Source: Phyllobacterium sophorae
GTDB lineage: Bacteria > Pseudomonadota > Alphaproteobacteria > Rhizobiales > Rhizobiaceae
NCBI RefSeq assembly: GCF_003010965.1
Contig: NZ_PGGM01000017.1
Span: 100,430-164,429 of the forward strand
DNA length: 64,000 bases
Direction: 5' to 3'
Below the pieces are notes generated by a model. That model worked only from the letters and a program-made list of their open reading frames with translations, ran no database searches and was not told the origin of the DNA. The translations under genes and the position numbers were made by a program. Positions 44,064 to 53,219 of this stretch are shown piece by piece; position 1 is the first letter of the stretch; each line of letters starts with the position of its first letter.

Positions 44064-44900
44064 GTGGCCGCCGATCCGTTCCGCATTCGTGACCATGTCG
44101 CAAGTTTCGACGACATTGTCGACGATATCCGTACCCGCAGCATCGCCACGCGCCGCACCGTCGCCATGGAGGCCAACGTCGCCTACGGTCGTGAGACGGG
44201 CGAGACGCTTGACATTTTCCTGCCAAATGCTGCCGGCTCGGGCATGCCGATCCACATGTTCATCCATGGCGGCTATTGGCGCATGTTCTCCAAGGAGGAC
44301 TATTCCTGCGTCGCTGAGACCGTCACCCGCGCCGGCGCGGTCGCCGCCATCGTCGATTATTCGTTGATGCCGACGGCGAGGATGGAGGTCCTGATCGCAC
44401 AGGTCCTGAAAGCCAAGACTTTCCTGCTGACGCATGCCGATCGCTTTGGTGCCACGCCCAGCAGATTTTCCGTCAGCGGCCACTCGGCTGGTGCACATCT
44501 TGCGACCTTTCTCTTTAATCGCTCCTTAGCGCCGTCGGGTGTAATTTCTGCTTTCCTGCTTGGCGGGCTATACGACCTCGCACCCTTGCAGACGTCTTTC
44601 CTGCGTGACGAGATCGCCTTGAGCGACGAGGAGGTGCGACGGTTTACGCCGATGCGTCGCGAGCACGACCCTGCAACGCGCGTCGCTATCATGACGGGCG
44701 AACTGGAAACTAACCCCTTCAAAATCCAGGCAAATGCCTTTAGGGACGTTCTTGCCGCCCAAGGGCTTGAAGTGCGAGCATCACACGTTGCTGATGGGGA
44801 TCACATGAGCACGGTACGAGATCTCGCCGTCTTTGGCACACCCGTAGCGGCAGCATTGCACGCCTTTATTGCCAATGATGCCAGCGGGAAACCGCGGTGA
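44064..44900 (+). CDS. Alpha/beta hydrolase, kynurenine formamidase/carboxylesterase-like
   Basis: A 278-residue hydrolase with the oxyanion motif HGGYWR, the nucleophile serine in GHSAGAH and a C-terminal histidine in VADGDHMST. The GTG at 44064 is preferred over an ATG at 44049 because AGGAGG (44053-44058) is well placed before it. The HGG type is shared by small-molecule esterases and arylformamidases. As the last gene of the operon it may release an acyl or formyl group from a pathway compound. Confidence 0.82.
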   Translation: MAADPFRIRDHVASFDDIVDDIRTRSIATRRTVAMEANVAYGRETGETLDIFLPNAAGSGMPIHMFIHGGYWRMFSKEDYSCVAETVTRAGAVAAIVDYSLMPTARMEVLIAQVLKAKTFLLTHADRFGATPSRFSVSGHSAGAHLATFLFNRSLAPSGVISAFLLGGLYDLAPLQTSFLRDEIALSDEEVRRFTPMRREHDPATRVAIMTGELETNPFKIQANAFRDVLAAQGLEVRASHVADGDHMSTVRDLAVFGTPVAAALHAFIANDASGKPR

Positions 44901-45454
44901 GGATTCGGGCCTGTCGCAAAGAACTTCGTGCTACAATCCACCATAGCCCGCCCGTTTCATGCTTTATTCGGTTCGACTGTGACATCGGCATATCTGGCTG
45001 TAATTTCGCTTCAATCTGACCCTGCGCGACGTTGAGGAAGTGCTGCTTGAGTGCGGTATTGTCGTGTCCTACGAGACCACTCGTCGATGGTGTTGAATGC
45101 ACGGTCCGCGCGTCGCTTGCCCCTGTAAAGCGCCGACAAAAGAATGATGTCTCGCACCTTGATGAGCTTGTCGTGCTTTGAAAGAGTTCACGACGGCCCG
45201 TTTCGAGTAGATCGCGAACGGACAGCGTTTTCTGGGTTTCCGAAAACTCTGTTGGGATCGATGGATTTATCCGTGTCGCCCGCGACGCAGAACCACCTTT
45301 GCATAGTTGCTCCGATCTTGAGATTGCTGCCGACCATCTGGGCAAGGACGGGCGTGACCGCCTGCTTCTTGGTCCTCAATATATCGATGTGGCTCTTGCC
45401 AACTTTATCTTCGAACATTGCGGTCTCGAGGGTTGCTTCCGGCGACTCGCGCCG
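44901..45454. other. Decayed region without an intact gene
   Basis: It contains the IS6-family remnant at 44983-45176. Beyond that, a minus-strand frame at 45188-45418 (76 residues) is not recognised. The open plus-strand frame from 45144 is mostly the shadow of the DJ-1-type gene that follows. Confidence 0.55.
44983..45176 (+). pseudogene. IS6-family transposase remnant
   Basis: Read in frame from 44983, with one TAA at 45001, the DNA gives HRHIWL then FRFNLTLRDVEEVLLECGIV and VSYETTRRW. That matches the N-terminal helix region of IS6/IS26-type transposases (WLYFRFPLSLRDVEEMLAERGI). After a stop at 45094 and a frameshift, RRQKNDVSHLDELVV (45131-45175) corresponds to the RRRRP..WHLDE segment that begins the DDE domain. 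Only this fragment survives; the rest of the transposase and both ends are gone. Confidence 0.75.
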
Positions 45455-46132
45455 CTACGTCCGCAATAACGTGACCAGTTTCTTTGCAGCAGAGGCGGAC
45501 GAGGCCGGATTCTGCCCGGTGATCAGCCTCCCGTCGACGATGGAAAAATCCACCCAGTCGTCCGCCTTTTCGTACAGGCCGCCCAATCGTTTCAGCTCAT
45601 CTTCCACGAGGAACGGCACGACCCTGGTCAATTGCACGGCTTCCTCCTCGGAGTTGGCAAAGCCCGTAACCCGCTTGCCCTTCACAATGGGCTGTCCCTG
45701 ATAGCTGACCTTGTGCAGAGCCGCCGGAGCATGACAGACAGCAGCGACCGGCTTGCCGGAATTGTAGAAGGCTTCGATCAACGCGATCGACGTTGGATCA
45801 TCGGCAAGGTCCCACATCGGTCCATGACCGCCCGGATAGAAGACCGTGTCATAGTCCTCCGCTAGAATGCTGCTAAGCCTCGCAGTATTCGCCAATTCCT
45901 TCCGGGCGGCCGGATCACTCTTGAACCGCGCCATAGCGTCGGTCTGGTTGCCAGGTTCGTCGCTCTTGGGATCGATCGGTGGCTGGCCGCCCTTTGGCGA
46001 GGCCAAGGTAATGGTGGCGTCCAAATCCTTGAACACGTAGTAAGGGGCGGCGAACTCCTCCAGCCAGAAGCCGGTTGGCTTGCCGGTATTGCCAAGCTGA
46101 TCGTGCGACGTCAGTACCATCAATATCTTCAT
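45455..46132 (-). CDS. DJ-1/PfpI protein of the Hsp31/glyoxalase III type
   Basis: A 225-residue type 1 amidotransferase-like protein starting at MKILMVLTSHDQLGNTGKPTGFWLEE (46132), preceded by GAGAGGCGGC. The family marks are the Glu in FWLEEFAAPYY and the cysteine in AVCHAPAAL, within YDTVFYPGGHGPMWDL. Hsp31-type members detoxify methylglyoxal or act as chaperones. It sits beside a glyoxalase-fold gene, which suggests aldehyde or electrophile defence. Confidence 0.85.
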   Translation of the reverse strand: MKILMVLTSHDQLGNTGKPTGFWLEEFAAPYYVFKDLDATITLASPKGGQPPIDPKSDEPGNQTDAMARFKSDPAARKELANTARLSSILAEDYDTVFYPGGHGPMWDLADDPTSIALIEAFYNSGKPVAAVCHAPAALHKVSYQGQPIVKGKRVTGFANSEEEAVQLTRVVPFLVEDELKRLGGLYEKADDWVDFSIVDGRLITGQNPASSASAAKKLVTLLRT

Positions 46133-46206
46133 GCCGCCTCTCCTTGATCGGTGCGGTGCCCATAACGATCGACAATGCTGCAATAAGCTTGCCGGCGAGT
46201 CTTCAG

Positions 46207-46794
46207 TTATGACGGCAGCTCCTCGCCGGCCTGTTCCCGGACGATGTATTCGGCGTACCAATCCGGCCAATTTTCATCATGCTGACCGCCAGTGCGTTTC
46301 TCGTGCTCGCCGTGCGCAGCCGCTGCGCGGCGCAGTGCTGATGCAAGCTCCGCAGACGAGTTGAATATCGTGTTGTCGTTGTCGACGCGTCCAGGCAACC
46401 GCGCGGTTACCTCCTGCAGCAGCCAGCTGTTGTTGTCTGGATCGCTGAAGGAGGCGAATGAGGCGTAACTGCGCCGCTCCGGATCCACGCCCTGGACTCG
46501 GCCGGGTCCGTCGCCACTATGGAACACCTCGCTGACTTCGACACCGCGCCCGGCGAGCTCCGCGCGCGCCGCTTCGACGTCGGGCACGACGAGAAAAAGG
46601 CCCGTTGCGCTCCCCAAATGGATCGAACAGTGTGAGCCAGGGGGCGTGAACTGGACGGCGCGAGACCCGTCTTTTCTGACGAAGTCGGCATCAAGCCTCC
46701 AGCCCAGGCTGTCGTAAAAGCGCATGGCGCGATCGATATCCGAAACAGGGATAACGGCCACCTCGAGTTTCATGTCTGCTCCTGCATTGGTCAT
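46207..46794 (-). CDS. VOC-family (glyoxalase/bleomycin-resistance-like) protein
   Basis: A 195-residue protein whose first 125 residues are a vicinal-oxygen-chelate fold: VAVIPVSDIDRAMRFYDSLGWRLDADF and FSDPDNNSWLLQEV, with the metal-type glutamate at the end. The last 60 residues are a hydrophilic tail rich in Arg, Ala and acidic residues, not usual for the family. The start may be Met1 or Met8 (MKLEVAVIP). Same strand as, and 74 bases from, the DJ-1-type gene. Confidence 0.82.
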   Translation of the reverse strand: MTNAGADMKLEVAVIPVSDIDRAMRFYDSLGWRLDADFVRKDGSRAVQFTPPGSHCSIHLGSATGLFLVVPDVEAARAELAGRGVEVSEVFHSGDGPGRVQGVDPERRSYASFASFSDPDNNSWLLQEVTARLPGRVDNDNTIFNSSAELASALRRAAAAHGEHEKRTGGQHDENWPDWYAEYIVREQAGEELPS

Positions 46795-46890
46795 GAATTC
46801 TCTCCTTGGTATTGAACGAACGTCTCACCGAGTGCGAGATGCGAGCATCGAATGGAACGCCGGGCCTTGAGGGGGGTGTTGTTCTCCCCA

Positions 46891-47709
46891 TCAGATTGGT
46901 TGTCGCAACGATCCGGACGCCGCTCTTAATTCTTGGGCGAAAATTTTCGGTTGTTCCCAAGCGGCAAAGTGACCACCCCTGTCGACCTCGTGGAATAGAT
47001 CGGGTTGCGATAGCCGCGCCGCGCAAGGGGTCTCCGGCGCGCGATAGCTCTCGCCCGGAAAAACGGTGATGGCGACCGGGAGCGAAATTTCGGACGTCAT
47101 CTCCGGACCCGCAAATGCAGCGCTGCGGCCACCGGTCTCCCAATAAAGCCGCGCCGATGAAGTGCCGCTGGTCGTCAGCCAGTAAAGCGTGACATCGTCA
47201 AGCACCTCGTCAGGTGACGTTTCCGGATCGTCGCTATTGTACGTCCACGTCGAGAAACCGGGATGCCCGAGCATCCACGCGGCAAGGCCGACAGGCGAAT
47301 CGGCAAGCGCATCGCCGATCGTCTGCGGCCGCGTTCCCGTCATCAACGCATATGACCTGTTTCCCATCTTGGCGCCAGCGCTGAGCGCATCGAACGTCGC
47401 GCGCTCCTTCTCGGTCAATCCCGCTGGCGCAGCCGCTAGCACCGCGGCAATATCGGGCGGTACGATCGCCGGCAGTTTGATGTGGATGCCGGGCAAACCT
47501 TCAGGTGCCTGGCGCGCCATCGCGTTTGAGACTGGGGAGCCGCAATCGCCACCCTGCGCAACGTAGCGCGTGTAACCGAGCCGCTTCATCAGCTTGGCCC
47601 AGATTTGCGCGATATGGTCGGGGCCAAACCGGTGCTTGTCGGCTTGCCGGAGCGTGACAAAGAAATTCTTTTTCAAGCTTTCCTCCATGACGATTGGCGG
47701 TGGGAGCAT
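46891..47709 (-). pseudogene. Epoxide hydrolase, N-terminally truncated
   Basis: The 272 residues match the C-terminal part of EHN-type epoxide hydrolases: AKLMKRLGYTRYVAQGGDCG with nucleophile aspartate D55, GFSTWTYNSDD, and the histidine in DRGGHFAAWEQP. Normal members are about 380 to 430 residues and carry an N-terminal EHN domain and an HGxP oxyanion motif. Both are missing here; the first 30 residues are unrelated. It is best read as a broken gene, though the downstream frame is still open. Confidence 0.72.
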
Positions 47710-48079
47710 TGAATCTCGAAAGCCGTAACGGTCTGTCGATGAAGCAGGTCAGCACGGACAGAACAGCTGGTACAGTACGTTACAGCCACGAACGGGCCTG
47801 TCTCAACCGATTTTGCTATGTTTGCCAAAGATTGGGATGCTCGGCGTATTGTTGGGATTCTCAGCCGATCATTGGGGAGCCCAGTGGCGCTATAGTATGT
47901 TGGTGACGCTGCAGTGCTTCCGCGCCCAAATGGCTGGGCTGACGCTGCTGGCATTCCTTACGCGATGAGTGCGAGCTATCGGTGGTGAACCTCGCGATCT
48001 AAAGTCGACCTGAGCATCAAATGAGGGGCGGCGGAACCCGGCCTGTTTGAATTCCAGAATTAGAAGAGGGAGCTATGGC
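47710..48079. other. Intergenic stretch upstream of the lipoprotein gene
   Basis: No gene recognised. It should hold the promoter of the lipoprotein/DUF1269 pair. The sequences GCGCTATAGT and GCGCCCAAAT occur here and again in the gap at 51640-51710, in reversed order; the reason is not clear. The missing 5' part of the epoxide hydrolase gene is not visible. Confidence 0.4.
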
Positions 48080-48367
48080 ATGAGGGCTTTTAACATCGCA
48101 GTTGCCATCACTGTTGTGACGATATCTATTTCCGGTTGCGCAACGAACGAACAGGACCGGCGGGCCGGAACAGGCGCTTTGGTAGGCGGCGGATTGGGTG
48201 CTGTGGCCGGTCAGGCGATCGGCCGCAGCACGCGAGCTACCGTAGGCGGCGCGGCCGCCGGCGCGCTGTTGGGGGCCGTTGTCGGAACCGCGTCGACGCC
48301 CAGCCAGGACCGAAACCACTGCCGCTATCGACGCAGTGATGGCACGATCTACATCGCGCCATGTTGA
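48080..48367 (+). CDS. Small glycine-zipper lipoprotein
   Basis: A 95-residue lipoprotein. The ATG at 48080 follows GAGGGA and the signal peptide ends in the lipobox ISGC. The body is a glycine-zipper domain (GTGALVGGGLGAVAGQAIGRS, then a second such run), which spans or lines a membrane as two short helices, followed by a short cysteine-bearing tail (NHCRYRRSDGTIYIAPC). Relatives are outer-membrane or periplasmic stress lipoproteins of unknown detail. Confidence 0.85.
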   Translation: MRAFNIAVAITVVTISISGCATNEQDRRAGTGALVGGGLGAVAGQAIGRSTRATVGGAAAGALLGAVVGTASTPSQDRNHCRYRRSDGTIYIAPC

Positions 48368-48412
48368 CCGTCGACCCAATGCAAGCACGAAAACTTGTCA
48401 AAAGGAGGTACC

Positions 48413-48904
48413 ATGTCTGACCTGATTGCAATCGTTTATCCCACCGAAGAAAAGGCGGAGGAGGTGCGCCAGCGCCTTTTTGAACTGCAGAAGGATTACT
48501 TGGTCACTCTCGGCGATGTCGTCATCGCCACAAAAACGGACTCGGGCAAAATCAAGCTCAACCAGATGGTCAACACGACCGCGGCAGGTGCTGTTTCGGG
48601 CAGCTTCTGGGGCTTGCTGATCGGCATTCTCTTTCTCAATCCGCTGATCGGGGTGGCGGTGGGTGCCGCCTCGGGTGCGTTGGGTGGGGCACTGACCGAT
48701 GTCGGAATCAACGATTCCTTCATGAAGGATCTCACCGCAAACATTGAGCCTGGCAATGCGGTTCTATTCACGCTCGTTCACTCGATGACGGCAGATAAGG
48801 TCTTGAAGGACATCTCCGCTTTCGGTGGCGTGGTGCTCAAGACATCATTGGACGAAACCAAGGAACAGGTACTGCGCGACGCCTTGCAGAAGGTTTCCGC
48901 GTAG
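48413..48904 (+). CDS. DUF1269-family membrane protein
   Basis: A 163-residue protein preceded by a near-perfect ribosome site (AAAGGAGGT). It has an N-terminal soluble part (SDLIAIVYPTEEKAEEVRQRL), a central hydrophobic glycine-rich hairpin (about 55-95) and a C-terminal soluble part ending in KTSLDETKEQVLRDAL. DUF1269 proteins are common in this order near stress genes; function unknown. Confidence 0.85.
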   Translation: MSDLIAIVYPTEEKAEEVRQRLFELQKDYLVTLGDVVIATKTDSGKIKLNQMVNTTAAGAVSGSFWGLLIGILFLNPLIGVAVGAASGALGGALTDVGINDSFMKDLTANIEPGNAVLFTLVHSMTADKVLKDISAFGGVVLKTSLDETKEQVLRDALQKVSA

Positions 48905-49307
48905 GCAGGCATTTTTGCAATGTGCCGGCGGCGTTGTGAACACGTTGGCCGGCACCGGGGAAAAGTCGGAGCAACCGTCGATGGTCTTTCCTCCGCCAAA
49001 GTAGACTGTCCATCGTTAAGGCGGCGGTTCGGGCTTCGGAGGGCGAATTCCTGGGTGAAGCCATCTTGCGCAGACCACTTCACAAGAGACCTGATCTCCG
49101 CAGGAGTGATGGAGCTGCGAGCGCTTGCATCGGGGCGTTCCTCATTGTCATCGGTATTGCCGCGAGTGGCTTGACCCGCCGCAAAGCATACCTCCACGGA
49201 GAGCTCGATCCACGAGGCGGAATTGTACGAACATGCAGGTTCACCCGCGGGCGCAAGCGAATCTTCGCGCTCAGAATTCACAATCGGAACCGAAAGGTTT
49301 AGGGCAG
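48905..49307. other. Intergenic stretch with hairpin
   Basis: About 400 bases after the DUF1269 gene. An 8-bp inverted repeat, GTGCCGGC (48922-48929) and GCCGGCAC (48948-48955), may end transcription of that gene. The rest contains frames on both strands that resemble no known protein. Confidence 0.45.
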
Positions 49308-49898
49308 ATGGTTGGATTTTCACCCCGCAACAGTCTCGCCGGGAGCTTCCGGCGCGTCGGCAAGATTGGCTTTTGGGCACAAGTTGTGATCGGGGTCATA
49401 TCAATATCGCTGGCAATTTATGCTTTTACGTTAGGGCGGCAAGGGGGCGGCCTTGGCACCCGTGGCGGGCTGGCGCTCACAGAATATCTTACGATATTGA
49501 GCCTGCTGATACTGGCCTTCACGACAGCGTGGTCGTATCGCTATGTCGGGTTGGCGGAACGGATCGAGGTTCCTTCGCGCCGCCCTCAGATCTCCGCCGT
49601 CAAGCGCGTCGTCTGGATCGGCGTGGTCTGCACCATCATCGGCCTGATCCTCTCGATGTTGATAATGCTGTTCGAGACTGCTCAGCTGTTCTTGTATTTT
49701 CTCCGCGCCCCGCAGGCCGGTATCCCGGTTGTGCAGGTGACCGGCGAGAGGGCCAGTTGGGTCTCTGCGGGAGACATCCTCGGCCTTGCCGTCGTTATCC
49801 TGACGACGTTCGTCGAAGTGCTGGTGTTGTCGCTTGGTCTTTGGCTGCTTTTCCGGACGCTGATGCCTTCAACGGAGTTCCCCCAGTTTGACGAATAG
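49308..49898 (+). CDS. DUF3611-like membrane protein
   Basis: A 196-residue protein with four hydrophobic spans (about 20-40, 55-75, 95-118, 150-175). The N-terminus FRRVGKIGFWAQVVIGVIS fits DUF3611, a family known from cyanobacteria, plastids and proteobacteria. The ATG at 49308 follows AGGG. It overlaps the next gene by 11 bases, so the two are probably co-translated. Function unknown. Confidence 0.75.
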   Translation: MVGFSPRNSLAGSFRRVGKIGFWAQVVIGVISISLAIYAFTLGRQGGGLGTRGGLALTEYLTILSLLILAFTTAWSYRYVGLAERIEVPSRRPQISAVKRVVWIGVVCTIIGLILSMLIMLFETAQLFLYFLRAPQAGIPVVQVTGERASWVSAGDILGLAVVILTTFVEVLVLSLGLWLLFRTLMPSTEFPQFDE

Positions 49899-51543
49899 CT
49901 GGATTGCGCGGTTCTGGCGCTCGTTTTCCACCAGCGGACTGCTTGTCGGCACCGCATTTTTTGTTGCCTCGATGACGCCGACGCTTACGCCTAGATCCTA
50001 TCTGATCCAGGGGGTAATTTCCGGATGGTGCTTTGCCGTCGGATACGGCATCGGTGTCCTGTGCAGGCTGTTGTGGGGTTACATGGAGCTGCCCCTGCCG
50101 GTCGAACGATCGTCGCGCGTCATCAAACGGATCTCGGCGGCAGTTTTCCTCATCCTCGCCGCGACGGTGCTATGGTTGTCGGCAGGGTGGCAGAATTCAA
50201 TACGAAAACTGATGGAGATGGAACCGCTGCCAAGCGCACAGCCTCTCGAGGTCTGCGCCATCACGCTCATCATTTTCCTGTTGCTCATTGCGCTGGCCCG
50301 AGGCTTGAGCCTTGTCTCGCATGCAATCGCAATGCGTATGAGGCATCTTCTTCCGTGGAGGGTGGCACGGGTTATCGGTTACGCCCTAACGATAGTGTCC
50401 GTCTGGGCCATCGCCAATGGTGTGCTCATTCGATACATGCTGCATGTCGCTGACGCATCGTTCGCGTCGTTCGACCAGTACTTCGAGGCGGATAAGACCC
50501 CGCCCATATCTCCGCTTAGGTCCGGAAGTGCCGCCTCGTCGGTTGGGTGGGAAGACCTCGGGCGTACGGGCCGAGCGTTTGTCGCCAGCGGACCGACAGC
50601 TTCAGAAATCAGCGCGCTTGGGGATGGCCCCGCGCTCGAGCCCATCAGGGTCTATATCGGGCTCGCGGCCGCGGAAACACCTGAACGACGAGCGCACCTG
50701 GCGCTTGACGAACTCAAGCGCACCGACGCGTTCAGGCGGTCCGCCCTTGTTGTGGTCACACCCACTGGCACAGGCTGGATCGACCCTGCCGCGATCGACA
50801 CTCTTGAATATTTGTGCGACGGGGATGTCGCGAGCGTCGCGGTCCAGTATTCCTATCTTTCCAGCCCGCTTTCGTTGTTGATGGACCCGGAATACGGCAA
50901 GGAGACGTCGCAGGCATTGCTTCGCACCGTCTATGAGTATTGGACGACACTGCCGCCGGAAACGCGGCCGAAGCTGTACCTCCATGGCCTCAGTCTCGGC
51001 GCGCTGAACTCCGAAAATTCATTCGAACTTTATGAAATGCTCGGCGATCCAATTCAGGGCGCGCTGTGGAGCGGCCCTCCATTCCAGAGCGGTTTCTGGC
51101 GGAGTGTCATGGAACGTCGCAACCCGGGATCGCCAGCCTGGCTTCCGCAATTCCGGAGCGGATCTTTTGTCAGATTCATGAATCAGAGAGGCGACATGAG
51201 CCAGACTAACCAGCCATGGGGACCGGCGCGGATCGTCTATCTCCAATATGCAAGCGACCCGGTGACATTCTTCGATTACCGCGATTTTTACCGCCGCCCC
51301 GACTGGCTGGACGCGCCGCGTGGACCGGACGTGTCGCCTGAGTTTCGTTGGTATCCTGTGGTGACAGGGCTCCAGCTTGCTTTCGACATGGCAGTCGCCA
51401 CTAGCACGCCCGTGGGCTACGGGCATGTGTTCGCGCCCGAGCACTATATTGACGCGTGGCTCGTTGTTTTGGAACGGAAGGCATGGACTATCGGGAAGAT
51501 CGCACGATTGAAACAATATTTCGTGCGGCAGCGGCAGCAGTAG
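49888..51543 (+). CDS. Membrane-anchored alpha/beta hydrolase (Abhydrolase_9 type)
   Basis: A 551-residue protein with about four N-terminal membrane spans (SMTPTLTPRSYLIQGVISGW is the Abhydrolase_9 N-terminal mark) and a C-terminal hydrolase domain. The likely nucleophile serine lies in YLHGLSLGALNSE and the region WSGPPFQSGFW and GYGHVFAPEHYIDAW follow. The TTG start overlaps the previous gene. Members are uncharacterised membrane hydrolases, perhaps acting on lipids. Confidence 0.82.
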   Translation: MTNSWIARFWRSFSTSGLLVGTAFFVASMTPTLTPRSYLIQGVISGWCFAVGYGIGVLCRLLWGYMELPLPVERSSRVIKRISAAVFLILAATVLWLSAGWQNSIRKLMEMEPLPSAQPLEVCAITLIIFLLLIALARGLSLVSHAIAMRMRHLLPWRVARVIGYALTIVSVWAIANGVLIRYMLHVADASFASFDQYFEADKTPPISPLRSGSAASSVGWEDLGRTGRAFVASGPTASEISALGDGPALEPIRVYIGLAAAETPERRAHLALDELKRTDAFRRSALVVVTPTGTGWIDPAAIDTLEYLCDGDVASVAVQYSYLSSPLSLLMDPEYGKETSQALLRTVYEYWTTLPPETRPKLYLHGLSLGALNSENSFELYEMLGDPIQGALWSGPPFQSGFWRSVMERRNPGSPAWLPQFRSGSFVRFMNQRGDMSQTNQPWGPARIVYLQYASDPVTFFDYRDFYRRPDWLDAPRGPDVSPEFRWYPVVTGLQLAFDMAVATSTPVGYGHVFAPEHYIDAWLVVLERKAWTIGKIARLKQYFVRQRQQ

Positions 51544-51572
51544 AGTTTTTGTCGCGGCCATAGAAGCGCGTG

Positions 51573-51599
51573 AAACCGCTCCACCGCCAAAGCGGTTTT
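51573..51599 (+). terminator. Rho-independent terminator
   Basis: AAACCGCT (51573-51580) pairs with AGCGGTTT (51591-51598), loop of 10 bases, followed by TTTTG. It lies 30 bases after the stop of the membrane hydrolase gene and ends that unit. Confidence 0.75.
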
Positions 51600-51765
51600 G
51601 CGATGCAGGCATATTTGCCTCGGACATGGGGACCGCACAATTAGAAATGCTGCGCCCAAATTTGGGACTCTGTGCTGATCTCCTCGACATTCAATAGCGC
51701 TATAGTTCGTATCTGGATTTTACCTTTTGCTACGTCAGCAACCTGATCAACTCTCGGGGTGTATC

Positions 51766-53199
51766 ATGGCCTCAGGTGCTACTCAGAAATTTTCCCTGTT
51801 CGCGCTCACCGCCATGGTCGTGGGTTCAATGGTTGGTGCCGGTATATTTTCGCTTCCGCGCACTTTCGGCAACGCGACGGGACCTTTCGGGGCGATCATC
51901 GCCTGGTGCATCGCCGGCGGTGGCATGTACATGCTAGCCCGCGTGTTCCAGTCTCTCGCCGAACGCAAACCTGAACTCGACGCCGGCGTGTTCGCCTACG
52001 CGAAGGAAGGCTTCGGCGACTATCCGGGCTTTCTTTCGGCGTTCGGCTACTGGATCGGCAGCTGCATCGGCAACGTTTCCTACTGGGTACTGATCAAATC
52101 AACGCTCGGATTGTTTTTCCCGGTGTTCGGCGACGGCAACACGGTTGTCGCCATCGTCGTCGCCTCAGTAGGCATCTGGCTGTTCCATTTCATGATCTTG
52201 AGGGGTATCCAGCAGGCCGCTTTCATCAACTCGGTTGTGACTGTTGCGAAGGTTGTCCCCATTCTTCTCTTTATCCTCATCTTGTTTCTGTTCTTCAAGG
52301 CGGACATGTTCAGCGCCAATTTCTGGGGTGGTGTTGGCATGCCGGACGCAAGTCTGTTCGAACAAGTTCGTGCAACCATGCTGGCTACGGTCTTCGTCTT
52401 CATCGGTATCGAAGGTGCGAGCAATTATTCGCGCTATGCCACGAAGCGTTCCGACGTGGGCACGGCGACCATTCTCGGCTTTGTCGGCGTGACCACCCTG
52501 ATGGTCCTGGTAACCCTTCTGCCATACGCGGTCATGCCGCGTGCTGAGATAGCCGCCATGAGTCAGCCCTCCATGGCCGGAGTGCTCGAAGCCGCCGTCG
52601 GTCACTGGGGTGCGGTCTTCATCAGCATTGGCGTGATCGTTTCGGTGCTCGGCGCATACCTGGCTTGGTCGCTGGTCTGCGCTGAAGTCCTGTTTATCGC
52701 TGCCAGAACCAACGACATGCCAAAATTGTTCGCAACCGAGAACCAGAACAAGGTTCCCGCCGCAGCTCTGTGGCTCACGAACATTATCGTGCAGCTGTTC
52801 GTCATCAGCACGTATTGGTCCCAGGACGCATTTGCATTGATGCTGAACCTGACCAGCGCGATGTCGCTGATCCCTTACCTGTTCGTGGCGGCTTTCGGCG
52901 TCCTGCTCGCCAGGCGCGCCGAGACATACGACACCGAGCCCCAGCAACCGAACCGCGATCTCATCATCGCCAGCGTCGCCGCTATCTACACGCTCTTTAT
53001 GATCCTGGCAGGCGGGCTGAAATTCGTTCTGCTCTCCGCGCTTCTCTATGCACCCGGCACCTTGCTCTACGTCTGGGCGCGGCGCGAGCAGGGCAAGCCA
53101 GTCTTCAACACCTGGGTCGACTGGATCATCTTCGCCGCGGCAGCAATCGGCTGCATCGCAGCAGTCGTCGGGCTCGCAACCGGCTACATCACAATCTAG
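51766..53199 (+). CDS. arcD: Arginine:ornithine antiporter (ArcD-like, APC family)
   Basis: A 477-residue inner-membrane transporter with about 12 to 13 spans. The N-terminus [23 protein letters not shown] is the substrate-binding helix of basic amino-acid antiporters. The adjacent arginine deiminase gene supports arginine/ornithine (or citrulline) exchange. The ATG at 51766 is chosen; 13 extra codons upstream lack a ribosome site. It lies 20 bases from arcA. Confidence 0.87.
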   Translation: MASGATQKFSLFALTAMVVGSMVGAGIFSLPRTFGNATGPFGAIIAWCIAGGGMYMLARVFQSLAERKPELDAGVFAYAKEGFGDYPGFLSAFGYWIGSCIGNVSYWVLIKSTLGLFFPVFGDGNTVVAIVVASVGIWLFHFMILRGIQQAAFINSVVTVAKVVPILLFILILFLFFKADMFSANFWGGVGMPDASLFEQVRATMLATVFVFIGIEGASNYSRYATKRSDVGTATILGFVGVTTLMVLVTLLPYAVMPRAEIAAMSQPSMAGVLEAAVGHWGAVFISIGVIVSVLGAYLAWSLVCAEVLFIAARTNDMPKLFATENQNKVPAAALWLTNIIVQLFVISTYWSQDAFALMLNLTSAMSLIPYLFVAAFGVLLARRAETYDTEPQQPNRDLIIASVAAIYTLFMILAGGLKFVLLSALLYAPGTLLYVWARREQGKPVFNTWVDWIIFAAAAIGCIAAVVGLATGYITI

Positions 53200-53219
53200 T
53201 TCATCTCGGGAGGTCCAAC

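Noticed and set aside
45144..45701. A 185-residue plus-strand frame over the decayed region and the DJ-1-type gene
   Set aside because: Its second half is antisense to the DJ-1-type gene; the first half is the decayed area after the IS6 remnant.
48778..49380. A 200-residue minus-strand frame over the DUF1269 gene end and following gap
   Set aside because: It covers the end of a convincing plus-strand gene and shows no family features.
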